Below are positions 8,477 through 15,746 of a stretch of 64,000 nt of DNA, piece by piece. The number at the start of each line of letters is the position of its first letter. The first letter of the stretch is position 1. The notes under the pieces were generated by a model. That model worked only from the letters and a program-made list of their open reading frames with translations, had not been told where the DNA came from and ran no database searches. Source of the DNA: Terracoccus sp. 273MFTsu3.1 (GTDB lineage: Bacteria > Actinomycetota > Actinomycetes > Actinomycetales > Dermatophilaceae); assembly GCF_000383675.1 (NCBI RefSeq), contig NZ_KB911826.1, positions 186,001-250,000 of the forward strand. Direction: 5' to 3'. Made by a program: the position numbers and the translations under genes.

Positions 8477-9013
8477 TCAGTCGCGGATGTTGTCGGCGCG
8501 GCGGGCCAGGTAGCCGGAGTACGTGCTCAGGCTGGCGATCCGGTGCTCCATGTCGGTGGTCGGGTTCGACTCCTCGTAGAGCCAGAACTGCGTGTGCGCC
8601 GTGTTGGCCCACTTCTCGAAGAGGACCGCGTGGTTGCCCGCGTCGACGAGGTAGTCGCCGGGCTTGAGGTTCGCCTTGCTGATGCCCGAGCTGTAGGTGG
8701 AGCCGGCGAGGGCGGTGGTGTTGGGCGCACTGAGGCCGGTGGGGCCGAGCTTGAGGGCCATCGAGATGAACCCGGAGCAGTCGCGGCGCCAGCTGTAGAC
8801 ACCGTCGGGACCTGTGGCCGTGCCCGTCTGGCTGTACTGGATGTTGCGGTCGAACCAGTTCTTGGCGCGCGCGATGACGTCGGCACGGCTGATCGGGTCG
8901 TTGGGGGCGGCCTGCGCCGTCACGGCGGGGCCGGCCGTGAGGACGGCGGTCGAGAGCACGGCCGTCGCGAGCGCCGAGCGCAGGACGGCCCGGCGGGTGG
9001 GCTGGGACTTCAT
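8477..9013 (-). CDS. Secreted NlpC/P60- or CHAP-like cysteine hydrolase
   Basis: Exported protein of 178 residues. The N-terminus TRRAVLR followed by a hydrophobic stretch and AQAAP looks like a Tat-type signal peptide. The mature part has the layout of papain-like cell wall hydrolases: a Cys in RRDCSGF (residue 79), GDYLVDAGNHAVLF with His 128, and aromatic residues after it. The likely role is cutting peptide cross-links in peptidoglycan, or an amidase function; the exact bond is unknown. ATG 9013 is chosen because AAGGAGA precedes it and the signal peptide begins there. GTTAG direct repeats lie about 115 bases upstream. Confidence 0.82.
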   Translation of the reverse strand: MKSQPTRRAVLRSALATAVLSTAVLTAGPAVTAQAAPNDPISRADVIARAKNWFDRNIQYSQTGTATGPDGVYSWRRDCSGFISMALKLGPTGLSAPNTTALAGSTYSSGISKANLKPGDYLVDAGNHAVLFEKWANTAHTQFWLYEESNPTTDMEHRIASLSTYSGYLARRADNIRD

Positions 9014-9126
9014 GGGTGTCTCCTTGTCGCTACCGGGTCGGCCGACCCGGTCGGTCGGTCGGTGTGAGCAGCCGTATGCCGCTCGCAGCCGGAAGTGCTT
9101 GACCCCGGACACGATTCGGCGCCTCC

Positions 9127-9142
9127 CTAACATTCGGCTAAC
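9127..9142 (-). promoter_or_regulatory. Direct repeat site B (GTTAG-N6-GTTAG) upstream of NlpC-like gene
   Basis: On the minus strand GTTAG (9142-9138) and GTTAG (9131-9127) are exactly 11 bases apart. They are followed by GGG and, 13 bases after the second TTAG begins, GAATCGT. The same arrangement recurs at site C (13467-13482), so this is likely a regulator site with its -10 region. Confidence 0.6.
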
Positions 9143-9263
9143 CGCGGCAGGACGTCCCCGCCCGACCCTCTGCGCTCCGGGATCGTCCGGCACGCCCGGA
9201 CCCGCCAATGCCGGCGGCCGCTCCTCTTGCCCTCCCACGCTCGGCGTCCGGTATCAATGACCC

Positions 9264-12200
9264 GTGGAGTTTGGGGTGCTGGGGCCTGTCGAGGTGCTCT
9301 CCGACGCCGGGGCGCAGGTGCCGCTGGGCAGCGGTCGCGAGCGCCTCGTCCTCGCGATGATGCTGCTCGGCGCGGATCGGCTCGTGCCCACGGAGCGGCT
9401 CATCGACGCCCTGTGGACCGAGCCTCCCCCGACGGCCAAGCAACAGCTGCAGAACCTCATCGCCGGGCTCCGGCGCCGGTTGTCCGCGCACGACCGGGAC
9501 CTCGTGGCGACGCGGCCGTTCGGCTACCAGCTGCGGATGGCCCGGCACCGCCTCGACGTCGTCGAGTTCCGGCGACTCGTCGCCGACGCGCGATTCTCCG
9601 CCGAGGCCGGCGCGCCCGACGCCGCCGCCCGGACGCTGACGGGCGCTCTCGACCTGTGGCGAGGCACGCCCCTCAGCGATGCGGCTCCGGCGAGTCCCGA
9701 CACCGAGGTCGCCACCCTCGTGCAGTCGCTGCACGACGAGCGGGTGGCCGCCATCGACCTGCTCGTGGAGTCTCTCGCCGCCACCGGGCAGCACGACCAG
9801 GTGCTGGCGGCCACGGCGAGCCAGCTGCACCTCGACCCCTGGAACGAGCGCCTCCACGCCCACCGGCTCCGCGCCCTCGCCGCGACCGGTCGGCGGAGCG
9901 AGGCCGGCGAGGAGTACCGCCGGCTGAGGCGCCAGTTCATCGACGAGCTCGGAGTCGGCCCCGGCGCCGAGCTCGCCGTCCTCAACGTGGCGATCCTCGA
10001 GGGACGCGCGCTCGCGACGCCGCGGAGCACCGGCGCGGTGACCGCGCTGACCCGACCGGTCCCGCGCGAGCTGCCCGCCCTGGCCTGGACGCTCGTCGGC
10101 CGGGACGAGCTGCTGTCGACCATCGTCGAGCGCCTCGGGGCTCTGCCCGGCAGCGACGGCGCCCCGGCGGGGACGGAAGGCGGCACCGCCGCGGCCCCCG
10201 GCGCCGGGCGACCGACCGTCGTCGTGCTCGTCGGAGTCGGTGGCGTGGGGAAGACCGCCCTCGCCCTCGCTGCCGGGCACGCCCTCGGCGGCTCGTACCC
10301 CGACGGCACGCTCCACGCCGCCCTCGGGCACGGGCCGCGGGGCACCGCTGACGTGCACGACATCGCCGCCCGCTTCCTCCGGACACTGGGGGTCGACCCG
10401 GCGGCGATCCCGGCCGACCCCGACGAGCGGATCTCTCTGTACCGCAGCACGATCGATCGCAAGCGGCTGCTCGTCGTGCTCGACGACGCCGTGAGCGAGG
10501 CCCAGGTCCTGCGCCTGCTGCCCACCGGACCCGGATCGGGGGCCATCGTCACGTCGCGCAGCAAGCTGGCCGGGCTCGTCGGCGTCCGTCGGCACACGGT
10601 GCCGCCGCTCGCGCCCCACGACGCCGCCGGCCTCATCGTCGCGCTGGCCGGCCCCGACCGTCCGTCCGGCCCTCCCACCGGGGACGACGCGGTCGTCGCG
10701 GAGATCAGCGCCCTCTGCGGCCACCTTCCCCTCGCCCTCTGCGTCGCCGGCGCCAAGCTCGCGACGAACGCCGACCTGGAGCTCGGTGAGCTGCGCAACC
10801 GGCTGTCGGGCGAGCACGCACGGCTCGACGAGCTCTCGGTGGGCGACATCGACGTGCGGGCCAGCATCGGCGCCTCGGTCGGTGACCTCGCCGCCCCGGC
10901 CGCGCGCCTCTTCGCCCGGCTCGGCGTCACGTCGGGAGAGTGGCCCGAGTGGGTGCCACGCCTGCTCATGGGCGAGGGAGAGTCGCGGGCAGGGGCTCGT
11001 CAGGCGCTCGACCAGCTCATCGACCGCCACCTCGTCGAGCCGAGCGGTCGCGATGCCGCCGGTCAGGCCCGCTTCCGGGTGCACAGCCTCGTCGTCGAGC
11101 TGTCCCGCGAGCGACTGGCCGCCTCGGAGGGAGCCGAGCGCGATGCCCTCGCCCTGCGCCTCTACCGCGCGTGGCTCGAGCTCGCGAGCGCCGCGGAGGC
11201 GGAGCTGACCTCCGACGGCGCTGGGTCCCCGACGCCGGACGGTTCGACGGCGGGCACCACGTCCGGCGCGACCGCGACCTCGGACGCGCCGCTCACCTCG
11301 GCCCCGGTCCGGGCACCGAGCGACTGGTTCGAGGCCGAGCGGATCAACCTCACGGCAGTCGTGCTCGGGGCCGTCGCCCTCGAGGAGCGAGAGCTCGCCG
11401 CCCGCCTCGCCCTCGCGCTGCGCACCTTCCTCACGATCCGTGCCTACGACGACGAACGCGAGCGGGTGCTGCGCCTCGCCCTCGACGACTATCCCGAGAC
11501 GCGCGACCAGGGGCTGCTCGCGCAGCTGCTCGGGGCGCTCTTCGGCGTGCTCGCGCAGGAGCGGCGCTACGCGGAGCTGCCCGAGGTCGCCGCGCGTCGG
11601 CTCGCCACGGCCCAGAGCCTCGGTGACCCGGCGCTCGAACAGGCCGCCATGGCGCAGGCCGGCTGGGCGGCCATGGTGCTCAATCACTTCGACGAGGCGC
11701 TCGAGGCGTATGCCGCGTTGGCCACCGTCGCCGAGCAGCGCGGTGACGAGCCGGGCCGGGCCTCGGCCCTCGGCCAGCGTGGTGTGGTGCTGCGCAACAT
11801 GGGTCGTCCTGCCGAGGGCGACCCCCTTCTCGCAGCCACCGTCGAGGCCGCGCGTCACGGCGGGTCCGCGCGCCGCACGTGCATCTGGCTCGTGACGCGG
11901 TCCGAGGGCCTGCTCGACCTCGGCCGCACCGACGAGGCGGAGGCCCTTCTCACGGAGGCCCTCGCGATCGCCGACGGCCTGCGGGACGAGCTCGGCGCGG
12001 CGCACTGCCGGCTCGCGCTCGCCCGGGCGCACCTGCTCCGGGGCGACCTCGACCGCGCCCGCGAGCAGCTGGGAGCCGCCCGTCCCCAGCTCGACGCCCA
12101 CACCCCCGACGGAGAGGACCTCGACTGCCTCCGTCTGGCCGTCGACCTCGACGTCGCCTCCGGTGACCTGACGTCGGCGACGCGGCGCGGTCGACGGCTC

Positions 12201-12488
12201 GTCGAGGCCCGTCGGGAGGTCGGCGACGAGCTGCAGCTCGCCTGCGACCTGGCACGCCTCGCGCGCCTCCATAGCCCGGGCGACCGGGCGGGCGGATCTG
12301 GCCACCGGCCTGCCGACGAGCAGGACAACGCCGGGGCTCACGACGAGGGCCACGACGAGGGCCACGACGAGCACGAGGACGCCGACGCCGCGGACGAGGC
12401 CGACGCCATCCTGACCCGTCTCGGGCTCGGCACCGCGGCGCTGCGGCTCCCACCCCTCGCCCACGAGAACTCGTCGCTGCGTTGTTAG
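9264..12488 (+). CDS. SARP/AfsR-type regulator (BTAD, NB-ARC, TPR)
   Basis: Large transcription regulator of 1074 residues. An OmpR-like winged helix (about 1-95) is followed by a BTAD domain (96-245), an NB-ARC/STAND ATPase with Walker A GVGGVGKT near 323-332 and Walker B LLVVLDDA near 405, and a TPR-rich C-terminus (about 640-1000). The last 60 residues contain His/Asp/Glu repeats (HDEGHDEGHDEHED) that could bind metal. In AfsR-like proteins the ATPase controls DNA binding at direct repeats spaced by a helical turn. The GTG start has no ribosome binding site but a TATCAAT box five bases upstream, suggesting a leaderless message. Four neighbouring genes carry 11-bp spaced repeats and are its probable targets. 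Confidence 0.92.
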   Translation: MEFGVLGPVEVLSDAGAQVPLGSGRERLVLAMMLLGADRLVPTERLIDALWTEPPPTAKQQLQNLIAGLRRRLSAHDRDLVATRPFGYQLRMARHRLDVVEFRRLVADARFSAEAGAPDAAARTLTGALDLWRGTPLSDAAPASPDTEVATLVQSLHDERVAAIDLLVESLAATGQHDQVLAATASQLHLDPWNERLHAHRLRALAATGRRSEAGEEYRRLRRQFIDELGVGPGAELAVLNVAILEGRALATPRSTGAVTALTRPVPRELPALAWTLVGRDELLSTIVERLGALPGSDGAPAGTEGGTAAAPGAGRPTVVVLVGVGGVGKTALALAAGHALGGSYPDGTLHAALGHGPRGTADVHDIAARFLRTLGVDPAAIPADPDERISLYRSTIDRKRLLVVLDDAVSEAQVLRLLPTGPGSGAIVTSRSKLAGLVGVRRHTVPPLAPHDAAGLIVALAGPDRPSGPPTGDDAVVAEISALCGHLPLALCVAGAKLATNADLELGELRNRLSGEHARLDELSVGDIDVRASIGASVGDLAAPAARLFARLGVTSGEWPEWVPRLLMGEGESRAGARQALDQLIDRHLVEPSGRDAAGQARFRVHSLVVELSRERLAASEGAERDALALRLYRAWLELASAAEAELTSDGAGSPTPDGSTAGTTSGATATSDAPLTSAPVRAPSDWFEAERINLTAVVLGAVALEERELAARLALALRTFLTIRAYDDERERVLRLALDDYPETRDQGLLAQLLGALFGVLAQERRYAELPEVAARRLATAQSLGDPALEQAAMAQAGWAAMVLNHFDEALEAYAALATVAEQRGDEPGRASALGQRGVVLRNMGRPAEGDPLLAATVEAARHGGSARRTCIWLVTRSEGLLDLGRTDEAEALLTEALAIADGLRDELGAAHCRLALARAHLLRGDLDRAREQLGAARPQLDAHTPDGEDLDCLRLAVDLDVASGDLTSATRRGRRLVEARREVGDELQLACDLARLARLHSPGDRAGGSGHRPADEQDNAGAHDEGHDEGHDEHEDADAADEADAILTRLGLGTAALRLPPLAHENSSLRC

Positions 12489-12499
12489 TGATTTGTTGG
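12484..12499 (+). promoter_or_regulatory. Direct repeat site D upstream of secreted peptide
   Basis: GTTAG (12484-12488, containing the TAG stop of the SARP gene) and GTTGG (12495-12499) are 11 bases apart. TTGAAT at 12510-12515 could be the -10 box for the small gene downstream. Confidence 0.5.
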
Positions 12500-12570
12500 C
12501 GCGACCCACTTGAATGGCGATCATCAGCAGGGCACCCATCAAGCCCTGGACGAGCCAAGGGGACTGTCTC

Positions 12571-12729
12571 ATGAAGAACGCCATCCGCATCGCCGCCGCG
12601 GTCACTGCCGCGGTCATCCTCGGCCTCACGGCCGGCTCTTCGAGCCACGCCGGCTCCGCCCCGGCCGACGCCTGGTGCCGACGCGCCCCTTCCGCCAACG
12701 GTCCGTGCGAGTACGTCGCGGGGCTCTGA
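12571..12729 (+). CDS. Tiny secreted two-cysteine peptide
   Basis: A 52-residue protein. It starts MKNAIRIAAAV, has a hydrophobic core and a likely signal peptidase site around SSSHAGSA, leaving a mature peptide of about 25 residues with two cysteines (WCRRAPSANGPCEY). I chose ATG 12571 because AAGGGGA (12557-12563) lies seven bases upstream; an in-frame ATG at 12514 would add 19 polar residues without a ribosome site. It lies directly behind the SARP regulator with its own direct repeat site and a strong terminator. It could be a signal, a toxin-like peptide or a wall-associated factor; I know no family for it. Confidence 0.7.
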   Translation: MKNAIRIAAAVTAAVILGLTAGSSSHAGSAPADAWCRRAPSANGPCEYVAGL

Positions 12730-12750
12730 GACCCGGCTCGCCCGACGACG

Positions 12751-12787
12751 CAGGAGGGCTACGACGCATCGCGTCGTGGCCCTCCTG
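12751..12787 (+). terminator. Terminator after small secreted peptide
   Basis: Inverted repeat 12751-12767 / 12771-12787, 17 base pairs with one G-U pair and a three-base loop, 21 bases after the stop codon. Confidence 0.85.
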
Positions 12788-12819
12788 CATGCCCGGGCAC
12801 ACACGGACGACGAGATCAC

Positions 12820-12858
12820 GGTGGTGCCGCGGAGACGCTCCGTCTCCGCGGCACCACC
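12820..12858 (-). terminator. Terminator after CHAP-like gene, 18-bp perfect stem
   Basis: Arms 12820-12837 and 12841-12858 are perfectly complementary around the loop CTC. It lies just past the stop of the minus-strand gene and faces the preceding terminator. Confidence 0.85.
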
Positions 12859-12883
12859 GGGTCCACCGGTCGCTCGTCGGGTG

Positions 12884-13372
12884 TCAGCCCTTGTGCCAGT
12901 AGTACGCGACGCCACCGTGCGACTCCGCGTGCGTCGTCGGGTTGTAGGTGTGCTCGCCGACCTTGTTCGGTGCGACGAAGTTCGAGTCGATGACGCGGAT
13001 CTCGGCGCCGGCGGGGTCACCGGAGACGATGGCTGTGTGGATGCCGGTCGTGTGCGAGCCGGAGTCGGTCTCCTGGATGATGTCGCCGGGCACGACGTCG
13101 GCCTTGGCGACGCGGTGGTAGCCGGCGTTGATGTAGGCCTGGTAGTAGCCGGTGCCGAGGGTGTTGGGGTAGACCTCGGCGTAGATCTTCTGGACGAAGA
13201 CCTTGCACTGACCCTGGTAGGTCCCGACGTAGTTGCGGGCGTGCGTGACCATGGCGCTCGCGGCGTCGGCCGACGAGACGGCACCGACCGGGACGACGCC
13301 GGCGGTCGCGGCCGCGACGGCGAAGGTGGTGACGAGGGCGCGGAGGGTGGTCTTTCGGGCTCGGGTGTTCAT
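12884..13372 (-). CDS. Secreted CHAP/NlpC-like hydrolase
   Basis: Exported protein of 162 residues. A basic start (NTRARKTTLR), a hydrophobic stretch and SSADAASA form a signal peptide. The mature part shows GQCKVFVQK (Cys 56) and GIHTAIVSG (His 112), the Cys-His order of CHAP or NlpC/P60 peptidoglycan hydrolases, with NYVGTY before the Cys. It differs from the gene at 8477-9013 in sequence but shares size, export and promoter repeats, so the two may be co-regulated wall enzymes. ATG 13372 has AAGGAGA upstream. Confidence 0.82.
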   Translation of the reverse strand: MNTRARKTTLRALVTTFAVAAATAGVVPVGAVSSADAASAMVTHARNYVGTYQGQCKVFVQKIYAEVYPNTLGTGYYQAYINAGYHRVAKADVVPGDIIQETDSGSHTTGIHTAIVSGDPAGAEIRVIDSNFVAPNKVGEHTYNPTTHAESHGGVAYYWHKG

Positions 13373-13466
13373 CGTCGATCTCCTTGTGGTGGCGTGTGAT
13401 CGGGCCGGTCGACCGGATCGGACCGGCCCGCCCGGTGAGGGCGTGCCGCAACGATCCATGCCGCCC

Positions 13467-13482
13467 CTAACCAGCCGCTAAC
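13467..13482 (-). promoter_or_regulatory. Direct repeat site C (GTTAG-N6-GTTAG) upstream of CHAP-like gene
   Basis: On the minus strand GTTAG (13482-13478) and GTTAG (13471-13467) stand 11 bases apart, followed by GGG and then GGATCGT 13 bases after the second TTAG begins. It aligns base by base with site B over about 35 bases while the surrounding sequence differs. Confidence 0.6.
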
Positions 13483-13538
13483 AAGCCACCGGCCACACCG
13501 ACGCAGGCCGTCCCTCCACCCCCGGACCGCGCGGCGCG

Positions 13539-13578
13539 CGAGAGGCCCCGCCGTCCAGCGGGACGGCGGGGCCTCTCG
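13539..13578 (-). terminator. Terminator of ABC exporter operon, 18-bp perfect stem
   Basis: Arms 13539-13556 and 13561-13578 are perfectly complementary with loop AGCG. It stands 45 bases after the end of the second exporter gene. Confidence 0.88.
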
Positions 13579-13622
13579 GTCGCACGGTTGGTGCACGTCG
13601 TGCCGGTCGGGTCACGCCGGGG

Positions 13623-15746
13623 TCAGTCGCCCCTCGGGTCGGCGGGCACGGCGGAGTCGGGCGCCGGGACGCCGGGTCCGCCGGCCGGGCCGGGAGCACC
13701 GGCCCCGACACCCGCCATCTCGGGTATGCCGTCCGGCGCGCCGGGTGCCCCCGCCGTCTCGTCGAGGTCGGCCGCAGCACCCGCGAACTGGGCGGCATAC
13801 AACGTCGCGTAGGCGCCGCCGGTCGCGAGCAGCTCGGCGTGCGTGCCCTTCTCGACGATGCGCCCGTCCTCCATGACGAGGATGAGGTCGGCGTCGCGGA
13901 TCGTCGACAGACGGTGCGCGATGACGAAGCTCGTCCGGTCGGACCGCAGCGCCGCCATGGCGTGCTGGACGAGCAGCTCGGTGCGCGTGTCGACCGAGCT
14001 CGTGGCCTCGTCGAGGATGAGCAGCGCCGGGTCGGAGAGGAACGCGCGGGCGATGGTGACGAGCTGCTTCTCGCCGGCCGAGATGTTGGACGCCTCGTCG
14101 TCGAGCACGGTGTCGTAGCCGTCGGGCAGCGAGTGCACGAAGCGGTCGACGTAGGTCGCCTTGGCAGCCGCGACGACCTCCTCGTCGGTGGCACCCGGGC
14201 GGCCGTACGCGATGTTGTCGCGGATCGTGCCGCCGAAGAGCCACGTGTCCTGGAGCACCATGCCGATGCGCGCGCGCAGGTCGTGACGGGTCAGGTCGCG
14301 GATGTCGACGCCGTCGAGGGTGATGCGTCCGCCGTCGAGCTCGTAGAACCGCATGATGAGGTTGACGAGGGTCGTCTTGCCGGCGCCGGTCGGGCCGACG
14401 ATGGCGACCGTCTGGCCGGGCTGCACCGAGAGGTCGAGGTCCTCGATGAGCGGCTTGTCGGGCGTGTACGAGAAGGCGACCGACTCGAAGGCGACGGCTC
14501 CGTGCGGGTCGTCGATGCGCGCCGGGGTGGCGGCATCGGCCTCCTGCTCGTCGGCGTCGAGCACCTCGAAGACGCGTTCGGCCGAGGCGACACCCGACTG
14601 GAGCACGTTGGCCATCGACGCGACCTGCGTCAGCGGCTGCGTGAACTGCCGGGAGTACTGGATGAAGGCCTGGACGTCACCGAGGCTCATCGTGCCCGAC
14701 GCGACGCGGAGGCCACCGACGACGGCGATCGCGACGTAGTTGAGGTTCCCGACGAACATCATGACCGGCATGATGATGCCGCTGATGAACTGGGCGCCGA
14801 AGGCTGCCTCGAAGAGCTCGTCGTTCTTCTGCTTGAAGTTGGCCTGGGTCTCCTTCTGGCGGCCGTAGACCTTGACGAGCCCGTGGCCGGTGAAGGTCTC
14901 CTCGACGATGCCGTTGAGCTCACCGGTGTTGCGCCACTGCTGGATGAAGAGCTTCTGCGAGCGCTTGGCGATGAGGCTCGTCACGACGATCGAGATCGGG
15001 ATGGAGACGAGCGCGATGAGCGCGAGCTCCCACGAGATCCAGAACATGATGCCCAGCACGGCGATGACCGTGAGCAGCGAGGTGAGCAGCTGCGACATCG
15101 TCTGCTGCAGGGACTGGCCGACGTTGTCGATGTCGTTGGTGACGCGGCTCAGCAGCTCACCGCGGGGCTGGTTGTCGAAGTAGGGCAGGGGCAGCCGGTT
15201 GAGCTTGGCCTCGACCTCCTGGCGCAGGTCGTACATCGTGCGCTGGAGGACGCCCTGGAGGATCCATCCCTGGATCCACATGAGCAGCGACGCGGCGACG
15301 AAGAGCGCGACGACGACCAGCAGCACGCGGGCGACGGCGTCGAAGTCGATGCCCACGCCCGGGGTGAAGTCGACGTTGCTCAGCAGGTCGGCATACGTCG
15401 TCTGGCCCTGCGCACGCAGGCTGTCGACGACCTGCTCCTTGGTGGTGCCGGGCGGCGCCTGGATCGTGCCGCCGATGGCACCGGCGAAGATGAGGTCGGT
15501 CGCGCGCCCGAGGATCTTCGGGCCGATCGAGCTGAGCGCGACGCTCACGACGGCCAGCACGAGGACGACGACGACCTTGACGCGGTGCGGCCGCAGCCGG
15601 CCGAGCAGGCGCTTGGCCGACGGTCCGAAGTTGAGCGACTTCTCGCCCGGCTGGCCCATCTGCATGTGGGGTGGGCCGCCCCGGCGTGCGGGTCCGCGGC
15701 GGACCTCTGCGGCCTTCTCCTCGGCCGTCTTGACTCCCTCGGCCAT
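13623..15746 (-). CDS. ABC exporter half, catalytic ATPase subunit
   Basis: Fused permease-ATPase of 707 residues, one half of a heterodimeric ABC exporter. A charged N-terminal extension with HMQMGQPG precedes six membrane helices (about 60-400). The nucleotide-binding domain has Walker A GPTGAGKTT, Walker B LLILDEATSSVD with the catalytic Glu, and H-loop AHRLSTI. Its signature motif is altered to ISAGEKQ. In known heterodimers (TM287/288, BmrCD) one site is degenerate and the other hydrolytic, as here. The ATG overlaps the stop of its partner by one base (TGATG), so production is coupled. A Gly/Pro/Ala-rich tail follows the ATPase. The substrate is unknown; drugs or lipids are typical. Confidence 0.93.
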   Translation of the reverse strand: MAEGVKTAEEKAAEVRRGPARRGGPPHMQMGQPGEKSLNFGPSAKRLLGRLRPHRVKVVVVLVLAVVSVALSSIGPKILGRATDLIFAGAIGGTIQAPPGTTKEQVVDSLRAQGQTTYADLLSNVDFTPGVGIDFDAVARVLLVVVALFVAASLLMWIQGWILQGVLQRTMYDLRQEVEAKLNRLPLPYFDNQPRGELLSRVTNDIDNVGQSLQQTMSQLLTSLLTVIAVLGIMFWISWELALIALVSIPISIVVTSLIAKRSQKLFIQQWRNTGELNGIVEETFTGHGLVKVYGRQKETQANFKQKNDELFEAAFGAQFISGIIMPVMMFVGNLNYVAIAVVGGLRVASGTMSLGDVQAFIQYSRQFTQPLTQVASMANVLQSGVASAERVFEVLDADEQEADAATPARIDDPHGAVAFESVAFSYTPDKPLIEDLDLSVQPGQTVAIVGPTGAGKTTLVNLIMRFYELDGGRITLDGVDIRDLTRHDLRARIGMVLQDTWLFGGTIRDNIAYGRPGATDEEVVAAAKATYVDRFVHSLPDGYDTVLDDEASNISAGEKQLVTIARAFLSDPALLILDEATSSVDTRTELLVQHAMAALRSDRTSFVIAHRLSTIRDADLILVMEDGRIVEKGTHAELLATGGAYATLYAAQFAGAAADLDETAGAPGAPDGIPEMAGVGAGAPGPAGGPGVPAPDSAVPADPRGD

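Noticed and set aside
12571-12729. Equivalence of the small peptide to AfsS
   Set aside because: AfsS is cytosolic and repeat-rich; this product has a signal peptide and two cysteines and shares only its place beside an AfsR-type gene.
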